From: Dysgonomonas sp. BGC7
GTDB taxonomy: Bacteria > Bacteroidota > Bacteroidia > Bacteroidales > Dysgonomonadaceae
DNA: 64,000 nt
NCBI RefSeq assembly: GCF_001261735.1
Contig: NZ_CVRP01000019.1
Location: 141,423 to 205,422, forward strand
Direction of reading: 5' to 3'
In this document: positions 35,161 to 43,549 of the stretch, one piece after another
How positions within the stretch are numbered: the first letter of the stretch is position 1
Layout: each line of letters opens with the position of its first letter
Program-made: the position numbers and the translations under genes
Notes under the pieces: model-generated
Databases searched by the model: none
The model's input: only the letters and a program-made list of their open reading frames with translations
What the model was told of the DNA's origin: nothing

Positions 35161-35190
35161 TAACTTTGCCGTTGTTTTGCAACGGCAAAG
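35161..35190 (+). promoter_or_regulatory. Integrase promoter -7 box overlapping an 11-bp hairpin
   Basis: TAACTTTG (35161-35168) fits the Bacteroidetes -7 consensus. A perfect 11-bp inverted repeat, CTTTGCCGTTG (35164-35174) with CAACGGCAAAG (35180-35190), begins inside it and lies 20 bases before the integrase start. It could be an operator or an attenuating leader hairpin. Confidence 0.5.
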
Positions 35191-35210
35191 GATAATAAAA
35201 ATATAAGTGT

Positions 35211-36440
35211 ATGAAAGCAGAAAAATTCAAGGTATTACTCTACCTCAAAAAGAGTAGTTCCGACAAATCGGGTAAAACTCCGATAATGGGACGTATCACT
35301 GTCGGCAAGTCGATGGTACAATTCAGTTGTAAACTTTCTTGTACATTCTCGCTATGGAATTCGCGTGAAAGTCGGTTGAATGGAAAAAGTAAAGAAGCCA
35401 TAACGACCAACGCTCAGTTGGATAAGTTGATGCTTTCCATCAACGAAGCATACGACACGCTCATTGATCGTAAACAGCCTTTCGATGCCCAAGCTATCAA
35501 GAACTTGTTTCAAGGAGCAATGTCCGCACAAACGACCCTGCTACAACAATTCGATAAACATATCGAAAGCGTTAAAGAGCGTATTGGCGTTGATCGTTCC
35601 CCAAGAACACTTCCCAATCATCTCTATACCAAACGAGTTGTAGCTGAATTTATCAAGAAAAAGTTTAATGCTTCCGATCTGGCTTTCGGTCAGTTAAGCG
35701 AACAGTTTATCCGGGACTTCCAATCTTTTGTATTGGAGGATAAAGGACTTGCACTTGATACCTTACGACACTATCTGGCAATCCTAAAAAAAGTTTGCAA
35801 GATAGCTTTCAAAGAAGGTAACTCGGATAAAAACTATTTTGCTTATTACAAGCTACCTAAACAAAAAGAAAGTACCCCAAAAACCCTCAGCCGGGAAGAT
35901 TTTGAGAAAATTCGGGATTTAGAAATTCCCGAACGTCGCCGATCACATGTCATAACACGTGATATGTTCCTATTTTCCTGCTACACAGGCACGGCCTACA
36001 TTGATACGGTATCCGTCACCAAAGATGATTTATCAACGGATGATGATGGTGCATGGTGGCTCAAATACAAGCGGGGCAAAAACGGACAACTTGCCCGCAT
36101 CAAATTATTACCGGAAGCCATTGCCCTGATTGATAAATATCGGGACGACAACAGGGAAACTTTGTTCCCAATGATACACAACGGTACGATTAAAAGAAAT
36201 ATGCAAGGCATACGGATTCTTGCTGATATAAAAGGACGTCTCCACTATCACATGAGCCGTCATTCCTTTGCCAGTCTAATTACACTCGAAGCAGGTGTAC
36301 CCATCGAAACGGTATCAAAAATGCTCGGTCACAGCGATATAAAAACAACACAAATTTATGCACGTGTGACCCCTAAAAAGCTCTTTGAGGATATGGATAA
36401 GTATATTGAGACAACACAAGATTTAGTATTAACCCTATAA
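35211..36440 (+). CDS. Tyrosine recombinase 1 of the ICE
   Basis: 409 residues, complete. The N-terminal region MKAEKFKVLLYLKKSSSDKS ... PIMGRITV resembles the integrase at 8243-9589. The catalytic domain has H347-x-x-R350 (YHMSRHSFAS), MLGH (H374) and Y383 (TQIYARV). Box I reads SCYTGTAYIDTVSV, with Ala (A262) where most tyrosine recombinases have Arg, as in other Bacteroides ICE integrases. It is the first of two adjacent recombinase genes 11 bases apart, both needed or alternative for integration. Confidence 0.9.
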   Translation: MKAEKFKVLLYLKKSSSDKSGKTPIMGRITVGKSMVQFSCKLSCTFSLWNSRESRLNGKSKEAITTNAQLDKLMLSINEAYDTLIDRKQPFDAQAIKNLFQGAMSAQTTLLQQFDKHIESVKERIGVDRSPRTLPNHLYTKRVVAEFIKKKFNASDLAFGQLSEQFIRDFQSFVLEDKGLALDTLRHYLAILKKVCKIAFKEGNSDKNYFAYYKLPKQKESTPKTLSREDFEKIRDLEIPERRRSHVITRDMFLFSCYTGTAYIDTVSVTKDDLSTDDDGAWWLKYKRGKNGQLARIKLLPEAIALIDKYRDDNRETLFPMIHNGTIKRNMQGIRILADIKGRLHYHMSRHSFASLITLEAGVPIETVSKMLGHSDIKTTQIYARVTPKKLFEDMDKYIETTQDLVLTL

Positions 36441-36451
36441 TATCAACGATC

Positions 36452-37672
36452 ATGCGAAGTACATTTAAAATATTATTCTACATCAACCGCAGTAAAATAA
36501 AAACCGACGGCACTACTCCTATTCTGTGCCGTATCACGGTTGATAATAAACAGACAGTTTTGACAACCGGAATCTATTGTGAACCGAACGATTGGAACAG
36601 CAAGAAAGGGAAAGTACGAGACGGGGCGACCAATCATAAATTGGATAAACTTCGGGAACGTATCGAACAGACCTACGAAGAGACTCTTAAAGAACAAGGA
36701 GTTATCAGTGCAGAATTACTCAAAAATATAATTTTAGGAGTAAATAGTGTGTCCACCTTTCTTTTACAAGCAGGTGAAGTGGAGCGTGAACGATTGAGAA
36801 AACGATCTCTGGAGATTAATTCAACATCCACCTACCGACAATCAAAAACAACCCAGAGCAACCTGCGTGATTTTGTCCTTTCACGAGGAATGGATGATAT
36901 TGCCTTTTCAGATATTACGGAAGAGTTTGGAGAATCGTTCAAAAACTTCTTAAAAAAAGATTTAGGCTATGCGACAACCCATGTGAATCACTGTCTATGC
37001 TGGCTAAACAGGCTGGTTTATATTGCGGTTGATCAGGAAGTGTTAAGAAGTAGTCCGATTGAAGATGTGGAGTATGAGAAAAAAAATCCTCCTAAATTAC
37101 GGCATATTACCCGAAATGAACTGAAAAAGATTATGGACACTCCAATGCCCTACGAACGGCAAGAGTTAGCTCGCAGAGCGTTTATTTTTTCAGCCTTTAC
37201 CGGACTTGCTTTTGTTGATGTGCACAACCTCTATCCTCAGAATATAGGCAAAACAGCGGAAGGTAGATTATATATCCGAAGTAGCAGAACTAAAACAAAA
37301 GTTGAAGCATTTATCCCACTGCATCCGATAGCAGAACAAATCTTGATGCTTTACAATACAACCGATAATACTGCTCCTATCTTCCCTTTACCAAGTCGGG
37401 ATCAGATTTGGTTTGAAGTTCATGAGATAGGCTTTGCTTTAGCGTTCAAGGAGAATCTCAGCTATCATCAAGCCCGACATTCGTTCGGAACCCTTATGTT
37501 ATCGGCTGGTATTCCTATTGAGAGTATTAGTAAAATGATGGGGCATACCAATATTTCGAGTACACAGATTTACTCGAAAGTTACTGATGATAAAATATCA
37601 GAGGATATGGACAAGCTAATGGAACGACGAAAAGCAATTAGTAATAAAACATCTCAACCGATAGAGCTATGA
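36452..37672 (+). CDS. Tyrosine recombinase 2 of the ICE
   Basis: 406 residues and complete. N-terminal MRSTFKILFYINRSKIKTDG with LCRITV is the same subfamily as the truncated recombinase at 9832-10848. Catalytic motifs are H339-x-x-R342 (SYHQARHSFG), MMGH (H365) and Y374 (TQIYSKV), with Ala at box I (SAFTGLAFVDVHNL, A253). It overlaps the next gene by 4 bases, which suggests a three-gene operon of two recombinases and a small protein. Confidence 0.9.
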   Translation: MRSTFKILFYINRSKIKTDGTTPILCRITVDNKQTVLTTGIYCEPNDWNSKKGKVRDGATNHKLDKLRERIEQTYEETLKEQGVISAELLKNIILGVNSVSTFLLQAGEVERERLRKRSLEINSTSTYRQSKTTQSNLRDFVLSRGMDDIAFSDITEEFGESFKNFLKKDLGYATTHVNHCLCWLNRLVYIAVDQEVLRSSPIEDVEYEKKNPPKLRHITRNELKKIMDTPMPYERQELARRAFIFSAFTGLAFVDVHNLYPQNIGKTAEGRLYIRSSRTKTKVEAFIPLHPIAEQILMLYNTTDNTAPIFPLPSRDQIWFEVHEIGFALAFKENLSYHQARHSFGTLMLSAGIPIESISKMMGHTNISSTQIYSKVTDDKISEDMDKLMERRKAISNKTSQPIEL

Positions 37673-38025
37673 AAAACACAAAAATCAAGATAAGTGATAA
37701 TGGAACTGTACATGTTCCAAGAAATGTTAGAATGAATATTACAGAGATCGCCGAACTCTTTCAAATCTTCTATCAAGCGGCAAAGAAGAATATTCGTTCT
37801 ATTGAGAAATTAGGTATTTGTACGGGAGATCAGTCGATGAGTGGAACGGTAGAAGGAGCCAAAATCGTTTCCGATTATTACGGTTTGGATATGATAATCG
37901 CTATTGCTTTTCGGGTGCAATCAGTCAAAGCAAATATCTTTCGTAAGTGGATAATTGATCAATCTACCAAGCCAGAAGTAACAACAATGCCTCTATTGTC
38001 GATTCAAAATGCAATGCTCAACTAA
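37669..38025 (+). CDS. Small DNA-binding-like protein co-expressed with recombinases
   Basis: 118 residues overlapping the second recombinase gene by 4 bases. The middle (ITEIAELFQIFYQAAKKNIR then SIEKLGICTG) resembles a helix-turn-helix. The ending YYGLDMIIAIAFRVQSVKAN then IFRKWII is strikingly like the N-terminal domain of RhuM/virulence-type proteins (YNLDMIIAVGYRVNS...FRxWA). It may be a regulator or recombination directionality factor for the two recombinases. The RhuM resemblance is by motif only. Confidence 0.65.
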   Translation: MKNTKIKISDNGTVHVPRNVRMNITEIAELFQIFYQAAKKNIRSIEKLGICTGDQSMSGTVEGAKIVSDYYGLDMIIAIAFRVQSVKANIFRKWIIDQSTKPEVTTMPLLSIQNAMLN

Positions 38026-38047
38026 TGCAGGACGTCATAAGTAATTA

Positions 38048-38082
38048 AAAACAGGCTTCGAGTTTATTTCGAAGCCTGTTTT
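38048..38082. terminator. Terminator between the recombinase operon and the HxlR gene
   Basis: A perfect 14-bp stem (AAAACAGGCTTCGA with TCGAAGCCTGTTTT) with a 7-base loop. Nearly identical to the hairpin at 40889-40923. Confidence 0.75.
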
Positions 38083-38102
38083 ATTATAAGACCTGTTGAT
38101 TC

Positions 38103-38450
38103 TTAAAGAATCCTATTGATAAAATCTTCCTTATGCTTATCTCCCCATTGCCATAACTGATCAATAATCGGGATTAATTCGCGACCTGTCTCTGTTAGAT
38201 AATATTCTACTTTCAATGGCAAAACCGGATATACTTTCTTTTCCAAGATACCCATCCTTTCCAGTTCGCCTAATTGCTTTGTCAGCACTCTTTTGGGTGC
38301 AACACTGATACTTCGTTGCAAATCGCACGGTCTTACAATTCCTTTACTAATTTCCAGTATCAACCATGCATTCCAACTAGATGATAAAATATCAATGGCA
38401 ATCCGAACAGGACAATCGGAATAGTCCATTGGATTTTTCTTTATATACAT
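38103..38450 (-). CDS. HxlR-family transcriptional regulator
   Basis: 115-residue winged helix regulator. Family signs are the N-terminal DCPVRIAIDILSSSWNAWLI with a conserved Cys, the recognition segment LQRSISVAPKRVLTKQLGEL, and EYYLTETGRELIPIIDQLWQ. HxlR proteins usually sense electrophiles or drugs and regulate a divergent gene. Here the divergent gene is a UvrA-like ABC ATPase, and a perfect 10-bp inverted repeat lies between them. Confidence 0.9.
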   Translation of the reverse strand: MYIKKNPMDYSDCPVRIAIDILSSSWNAWLILEISKGIVRPCDLQRSISVAPKRVLTKQLGELERMGILEKKVYPVLPLKVEYYLTETGRELIPIIDQLWQWGDKHKEDFINRIL

Positions 38451-38500
38451 TTTTTTCCTTTGTTTTTCTTATTTCAAAGATAATCAATTATTATCCAAAT

Positions 38501-38537
38501 AGGGATAAATTTATCACCCGATGAAAGATTTATCCCT
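38501..38537. promoter_or_regulatory. Probable HxlR operator
   Basis: AGGGATAAAT (38501-38510) and ATTTATCCCT (38528-38537) form a perfect 10-bp inverted repeat with 17 bases between arms, centred between the divergent hxlR and uvrA-like genes and abutting the latter's -33 region. Confidence 0.6.
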
Positions 38538-38539
38538 TA

Positions 38540-38570
38540 TTGTCCAGCCGATTATAAGTCTTTATTTTTG
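38540..38570 (+). promoter_or_regulatory. Probable promoter of the UvrA-like gene
   Basis: TTG (38540-38542) and TATTTTTG (38563-38570) match the Bacteroidetes -33/-7 pattern (TTG, about 20 bases, TAnnTTTG), ending 18 bases before the start codon. Confidence 0.5.
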
Positions 38571-38588
38571 TGACAAGCAACCACGAAT

Positions 38589-40850
38589 ATGAGTAAGAAT
38601 GAAATTATAGTAAGAGGTGCAAGGGAAAATAATCTGAAAGATATATCTGTCAGAATTCCTAAGAAAAAAATAACCGTATTTACAGGAGTATCAGGTTCAG
38701 GCAAAACCTCTTTAGTTTTCGACACAATAGCTGCCGAATCGCAAAGGTTATTGAATGAAACTTATGATAGTTTTATTCGCCACCGATTACAACAATATGG
38801 AAAGCCGGATGTAGATAGCTTAGATAATTTATCGGTAGCGATTATTGTCAATCAGAAGAAGATAGAAGGTAATGCCCGCTCGACAGTGGGTACAACAACC
38901 GACATATATTCGCTTTTACGGTTATTATTTTCGCGTATAGGAAATCCGTTTACAGGACATTCTACTGTCTTCTCATTTAACAACCCTCTAGGAATGTGTT
39001 CCTGTTGCGAAGGCTTAGGAAAGACTAGCATAGTGGATTTAGATGAATTGATTGATAAAACTAAATCTCTAAATGAAGGAGCAATCAGATTCCCCACATT
39101 TGAGGTTGGAGGATGGCGTTGGACTCGTTATGTCTATTCCGGATTATTCGACAATGATAAGAAGATAAAAGATTATAGTTCTCAGGAATGGTATAATCTG
39201 ATATATGCAGATGATCTGAAACTGCCACACCCTGATCCTCAATTTCCTAAAACAGGAATATACGAGGGAATATTACCTCGCTTTGAGCGTAGTTTTTTCA
39301 AGAAGGAATCAAAAGAAATTACAGGTAAAAATGCATTAAGATATAAAGAGGTCGTAAAACAAGGGCTCTGCCCCGAATGTAATGGAGCCCGTTTAAATCC
39401 AAAAGTTTTAACTTGTAAAATATCAGAAAAGAATATTGCAGATTGCTGTAATATGCAGATAGACGATTTACTTGAGTTTATTAAAACAATAGATAGTAAT
39501 ACTGTTACGCCGTTATTAAATACAATTATTGAAAACCTTGAAAATTTATTGGCTATTGGTTTGGGGTATCTGACCTTAAGCAGAAATACTTCTTCATTAT
39601 CAGGAGGAGAATCACAACGGATAAAACTAGTCCGACATTTGGGAAGCAGCCTGACAGACCTCACTTATATATTCGATGAACCAAGTGTCGGGTTACATCC
39701 TAATGATGTACAACGCTTAAATAAATTGCTAATCGAATTACGGGATAAAGGAAATACGGTGCTGATTGTAGAACACGACCCTGATGTAATAACCATTGCA
39801 GACCATATTATCGATATGGGAATCGGTGCAGGCAAAGGCGGTGGAAATATTGTTTACGAAGGAGATTTTGAGGGGTTAAAAAAAGTAGAAACACTGACAG
39901 GACGTTATCTTAATCATAAAAATCAACTTAAAGCCAAATATAGAACTGCTTCCAGCTATTTATCTGTAGATAATACTTCTATCCACAACTTGAAAAATAT
40001 ATCTGTTCAGATACCTAAAGAGGTATTGACCGTTATTACAGGAGTCGCAGGTTCAGGGAAAAGTTCCCTTGTCAAATCTTTTATTAGTCAATATAAAGAT
40101 ATAGTGGTAATTGACCAAAGTGACTTACGAGGTAGTAAAAGGTCGAATATTGCAACCTATACAGGGATATTGGATGTAATAAGAAGACTATTTGCGAAGC
40201 AGAACAATGTGAATCAGTCGCTATTTAGCAATAATTCAGATGGAGCTTGCCCCGAATGCAGAGGATTAGGCATTATATCTACCGATCTTGCTTTTTTAGA
40301 TGCTGTCGAAGTTCGTTGCGAACAATGTAATGGTAGTGGATTTAAGCCCGAAGTTTTAAAGTATAAACTGAATGGTAAAAATATTACTGAAATTATGGCT
40401 ATGACCATCAGCGAAGCAAATACTTTTTTTGATATACAGGAAATAATACAACCTCTTAACCGGCTTTGCGAAGTCGGCTTACATTACTTAACATTGGGAC
40501 AATCCTTAAATACATTTTCAGGAGGAGAGCGTCAACGCTTGAAATTAGCAACCGAATTAGGAAAGAAAGGAAATATATACGTTTTTGATGAGCCGACAAC
40601 AGGACTTCATGGTTCAGATATATCCAAACTTATGAAGCTTTTTGACAGACTAGTAAATGAAGAGAATACAGTTATCATTATCGAACACAATATGGATATT
40701 ATCTCTCAAGCTGACTGGATTATTGACATGGGACTTGGTGCAGGTAAAAATGGAGGAGAGATCGTTTTTGAAGGCTTAGCAAAGGATATAATAAAAAACA
40801 GCCAATCACTAACGGGCATATACTTAGACAAATATCTAAGTACCAAATAA
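38589..40850 (+). CDS. UvrA2-like ABC ATPase, probable drug/DNA-damage tolerance
   Basis: 753 residues with two UvrA-type ABC modules. First: Walker A GVSGSGKT, zinc-binding CSCC and CPEC motifs, signature TSSLSGGESQRIKL, Walker B YIFDEPSVGLHP. Second: Walker A GVAGSGKS, CPECRGLG with CEQCNGSG, signature NTFSGGERQRLKLA, Walker B YVFDEPTTGLHG. It is about 190 residues shorter than housekeeping UvrA (about 940), consistent with the UvrA2/DrrC class lacking the UvrB-binding domain. Such proteins give tolerance to DNA-binding drugs. Divergent from an HxlR regulator that probably controls it. Confidence 0.85.
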   Translation: MSKNEIIVRGARENNLKDISVRIPKKKITVFTGVSGSGKTSLVFDTIAAESQRLLNETYDSFIRHRLQQYGKPDVDSLDNLSVAIIVNQKKIEGNARSTVGTTTDIYSLLRLLFSRIGNPFTGHSTVFSFNNPLGMCSCCEGLGKTSIVDLDELIDKTKSLNEGAIRFPTFEVGGWRWTRYVYSGLFDNDKKIKDYSSQEWYNLIYADDLKLPHPDPQFPKTGIYEGILPRFERSFFKKESKEITGKNALRYKEVVKQGLCPECNGARLNPKVLTCKISEKNIADCCNMQIDDLLEFIKTIDSNTVTPLLNTIIENLENLLAIGLGYLTLSRNTSSLSGGESQRIKLVRHLGSSLTDLTYIFDEPSVGLHPNDVQRLNKLLIELRDKGNTVLIVEHDPDVITIADHIIDMGIGAGKGGGNIVYEGDFEGLKKVETLTGRYLNHKNQLKAKYRTASSYLSVDNTSIHNLKNISVQIPKEVLTVITGVAGSGKSSLVKSFISQYKDIVVIDQSDLRGSKRSNIATYTGILDVIRRLFAKQNNVNQSLFSNNSDGACPECRGLGIISTDLAFLDAVEVRCEQCNGSGFKPEVLKYKLNGKNITEIMAMTISEANTFFDIQEIIQPLNRLCEVGLHYLTLGQSLNTFSGGERQRLKLATELGKKGNIYVFDEPTTGLHGSDISKLMKLFDRLVNEENTVIIIEHNMDIISQADWIIDMGLGAGKNGGEIVFEGLAKDIIKNSQSLTGIYLDKYLSTK

Positions 40851-40888
40851 AAAATCACTAAACAGCATAAAGAAAGCGGTTCACATAA

Positions 40889-40923
40889 AAAACAGGCTTC
40901 GAGTTAATTCTGAAGCCTGTTTT
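40889..40923. terminator. Terminator after the UvrA-like gene
   Basis: A 12-bp stem (AAAACAGGCTTC with GAAGCCTGTTTT). The left half is nearly the same sequence as at 38048, so two copies bracket the HxlR-UvrA cassette. Confidence 0.75.
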
Positions 40924-40948
40924 CTGTTGTAGACCTAGGAATAGAATA

Positions 40949-41245
40949 CTATTTCAGTTCTTGAATATAGTTTCGATCTAATATCTTCTGAATATCAGAT
41001 TCTCGATACAGGGTTTTACCCCCAAACTGAAAATAAGGAATTTTACCCTCTGTACGATAGAGTTGTAATGTTCTTCTGCTTATTTTTAACTTTTTAGCCA
41101 TCTCCGTATCAGTCAAAAATCGTTCTCCAAAGAGCGATGGCTTCTCGGAGGTCAGGACAACTTCAATTCGATCCAACATCTTGTCAAGCAAAGCAAAAAA
41201 CTTCTTTACTCGCTCGTTTCGCTTTGTTAAAATGTCATTATCCAT
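40949..41245 (-). CDS. Helix-turn-helix (excisionase-like) protein
   Basis: 98 residues. The N-terminal half is helical (VKKFFALLDKMLDRIEVVLT). The C-terminal half is a MerR/excisionase-like HTH: FLTDTEMAKKLKISRRTLQL, then YRTEGKIPYFQFGGKTLYRE. Paired HTH proteins like this regulate excision in Bacteroides elements. It overlaps the preceding HTH gene by 8 bases. This pair is the intact counterpart of the broken pair at 7331-7900. Confidence 0.8.
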   Translation of the reverse strand: MDNDILTKRNERVKKFFALLDKMLDRIEVVLTSEKPSLFGERFLTDTEMAKKLKISRRTLQLYRTEGKIPYFQFGGKTLYRESDIQKILDRNYIQELK

Positions 41246-41525
41246 GTTGTTGCAATTCTAATTCGTGAATAAGTTTTCTTACATCTTTGACTCTATAATA
41301 GAGTTTCCGGCTAATCTTGGTATAGGGCAACATACCACTATCTCGATAACCTTGAAGAGTACATTTAGATATATTAAGCATCTGGCACACATCCTGATTA
41401 TCTAACCAATCTTCAAGTCCTTTACTTGTATGGCGTTCACACAGCTTGTTCACTTTATGAGCGAACAGTTCAAACTGCGTCATCATTGCCTCGAATGTTC
41501 GGGCTTCAATATATATTATCTCCAT
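41238..41525 (-). CDS. Helix-turn-helix (excisionase-like) protein
   Basis: 95 residues: N-terminal helix MEIIYIEARTFEAMMTQFEL, then an HTH with WLDNQDVCQMLNISKCTLQG and YRDSGMLPYTKISRKLYYRV, a very common element-borne family. It is upstream of, and overlaps, the second HTH gene, so both are expected in one transcript. Likely recombination directionality or regulatory factors for the tandem recombinases 4-6 kb away. Confidence 0.8.
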   Translation of the reverse strand: MEIIYIEARTFEAMMTQFELFAHKVNKLCERHTSKGLEDWLDNQDVCQMLNISKCTLQGYRDSGMLPYTKISRKLYYRVKDVRKLIHELELQQHG

Positions 41526-41985
41526 AGTAATTTACTTTTTTGTTCATACTATGATTACGGGGGGAGCAAATATAAGTCATTAAATTACAGTATACATAAG
41601 TAATTTATAGGCTGGTAGCTTTAGTCTATACTTGTCTATGCCTAAAAAACATTTTATACTCTTTCGATAGCTTCAGGAAAGGGTAAAAGGGATTTTTTCT
41701 ACTTGTTTCATAATTTCTTCCCCTTTAAGCGAAATGTCATCAGAGCCTAATGAGTATTCGATTTCAGTCGCAAAGGTATTCCGTGTTCTTCACGCTGACA
41801 GCAAGGTAAGCCCTAAAGGGTTTGGCGAAAAATCTTCCTCTTTCCCTTCTTCTGCTATTCGGGCGAGCGTATTTATTCGTCAAAACCTTGCACAGCTAAA
41901 CACTACCCTTTTTTTAAGCTTCTGAAACTCGAATACTCCTCACCGGCTCCGATACGGCATAGCGTTAAAAAAAAGGTCAGAAATT
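41526..41985. other. 460-base non-coding region with a long inverted repeat
   Basis: No convincing gene. The main feature is a long imperfect inverted repeat: 41743-41767 (containing GAGTATTCGATTTCAG) and 41922-41949 (containing CTGAAACTCGAATACTC). An additional match GAGCC/GGCTC lies at the outer ends. About 155 bases separate the arms. It lies between divergent genes and could be a leader, a regulatory RNA or part of an oriT region. Confidence 0.5.
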
Positions 41986-42222
41986 ATGAAACTAACAGCA
42001 GAAAAAAATAAGAAACAACGATCCTCCTACCTTCCAATTAGCATAGGTTGGGTTTTGAAAATAGTCTTAATTATCGTGGGTTACTCCTTATGGGGAGCTG
42101 GGTTTATTTGGGCTTTGGTGGGCTTGTATCTCTTCTATGATGTGATTCGGGGTATTCTCTCGTGCCTGCTGATGTTGGGTGCTGTAATTACCCTTATTTA
42201 TCTAATGCTGACTTATTTATAA
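41986..42222 (+). CDS. Small membrane protein of ICE accessory cluster
   Basis: 78 residues. A basic N-terminus (MKLTAEKNKKQRSSY) is followed by two or three hydrophobic helices (ISIGWVLKIVLIIVGYSLWG; IWALVGLYLFYDVIRGIL; LLMLGAVITLIYLMLTYL). No family recognised. It starts a plus-strand cluster of small genes, 20 bases before the next one, typical of the accessory zone between regulation and transfer genes of CTnDOT-type elements. Confidence 0.6.
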   Translation: MKLTAEKNKKQRSSYLPISIGWVLKIVLIIVGYSLWGAGFIWALVGLYLFYDVIRGILSCLLMLGAVITLIYLMLTYL

Positions 42223-42242
42223 TCTATTAAAACGCAAAAGTT

Positions 42243-43244
42243 ATGACAAAGGTATTTTTATTAGGTGCGAACAAAGAAATTGACAGAGCCGAACAAGTAG
42301 TAGAGGTCAATCAAGTTATCCAAATGGAGGGGTACAGCTATCACAGATATGTAGTGTACGACATTACAAAAAATCAATGGGGCATCACTTACAAGTTGAT
42401 AAACCTAACGACAAAGGACTTTCATACTGCCGACATTATTCGACCATTGAAAGAAAAATTTGGTATTGGATTCTATTACGACACCGACAACCCTCAATTT
42501 ATGGACAGCTTTGAAGTAGCAATATTGCTCCAAGAAGCACAAGCCAAAGCCAATACAGAAGCGGACGAGGAAGAAAAAAAACGCATACGAGTGGAGGAAG
42601 TCAAAGCGATAGGTAGCAAACGTTTTGCCGAAATACTCCCAGAAAATGCACAAGCGGTTATCGTGGCACGTTTGAAGCAAGACGAGAGCGACAGCCAAAG
42701 AGACTACTTTGCATCAAGAACAACACGGACTGTCATCTTAGGCTTTTCTACCCACAAAAGAGATATCTTTTCTGAAATGCGGAAACACGCATCCAATTTT
42801 GAAGAAACTGCCTATTTAACGGAGTACAACGAAGATTACGAACATCGGGAAAAGTATTCGATGGGTGCAGGGTACTATTTAGGCGAAAGCAAATATCATG
42901 GATGGATAATCGAAAAAGAGCCTATTTACAACCGAGAACAAGCAATTAAATTATTTGCCTATGCAGCAGGGAGCGAAGATAACATTCGCATAAAAAAGAC
43001 TGATGATACACCACCAACACCACCAAGCGACAAGAACGGCACAAGCAAGAACGGTTGCACATTAGTAGAGTATTCAGAGAAAGCGGTAGCAGTATTTGGA
43101 GAAACAAGAGCCATCAAAGACGAACTCAAAGCAATGGGAGGAAAGTTTAACAGCAGACTGACCTTTAACGGAAAAAGGTTAGCAGGATGGATATTTTCAA
43201 AGTCGCAGGAGCAACGCTTAGCGTACTACTTTGGATTAAATTAA
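42243..43244 (+). CDS. ICE accessory protein of unknown function
   Basis: 333 residues, soluble. The N-terminal third is beta-rich (VYDITKNQWGITYKLINLTT), the middle is helical and acidic (AQAKANTEADEEEKKRIRVE), and the C-terminal about 60 residues (SEKAVAVFGETRAIKDELKA, then MGGKFNSRLTFNGKRLAGWI) form a compact module that I have seen described only as hypothetical in Bacteroides elements. A Pro/Ser/Thr-rich linker (DDTPPTPPSDKNGTSKNG) separates the parts. Function unknown. Confidence 0.65.
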   Translation: MTKVFLLGANKEIDRAEQVVEVNQVIQMEGYSYHRYVVYDITKNQWGITYKLINLTTKDFHTADIIRPLKEKFGIGFYYDTDNPQFMDSFEVAILLQEAQAKANTEADEEEKKRIRVEEVKAIGSKRFAEILPENAQAVIVARLKQDESDSQRDYFASRTTRTVILGFSTHKRDIFSEMRKHASNFEETAYLTEYNEDYEHREKYSMGAGYYLGESKYHGWIIEKEPIYNREQAIKLFAYAAGSEDNIRIKKTDDTPPTPPSDKNGTSKNGCTLVEYSEKAVAVFGETRAIKDELKAMGGKFNSRLTFNGKRLAGWIFSKSQEQRLAYYFGLN

Positions 43245-43288
43245 TTATCAGAAAACTAAGGAAGTATAAATATAAAGCATAGGATATA

Positions 43289-43549
43289 ATGAAAACGAAT
43301 AGAAAAGTAACAGCTAAGTCTGTAACAATCAATTTCAGAAATTATGGCGAAATAACAATCCCTAAAGGTGTTTTAGTGACCAATGAGACGGCAATGGGAA
43401 TAGATGATAAATACAATTTTGTAGATGAATTTGATTGGATTGATACCAACTACCCCCAAGTAGCACGATCATTAAAAATGGATGCTCAAAACTATGGAAT
43501 AAACATACCCAAAGAACATATAATCACTCAAGAAGATGAAAACATTTAA
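43289..43549 (+). CDS. Small hypothetical protein
   Basis: 86 residues: MKTNRKVTAKSVTINFRNYG, then EITIPKGVLVTNETAMGIDD and an acidic, aromatic C-terminal half. No family recognised. It overlaps the next gene by 14 bases, so both are probably translated from one transcript in the accessory cluster. Confidence 0.55.
   Translation: MKTNRKVTAKSVTINFRNYGEITIPKGVLVTNETAMGIDDKYNFVDEFDWIDTNYPQVARSLKMDAQNYGINIPKEHIITQEDENI

Noticed and set aside
41734..41925. A 63-codon ORF inside the 41526-41985 gap
   Set aside because: It lies almost wholly within the inverted-repeat block, with low-complexity Ser/Phe composition and no family signature.
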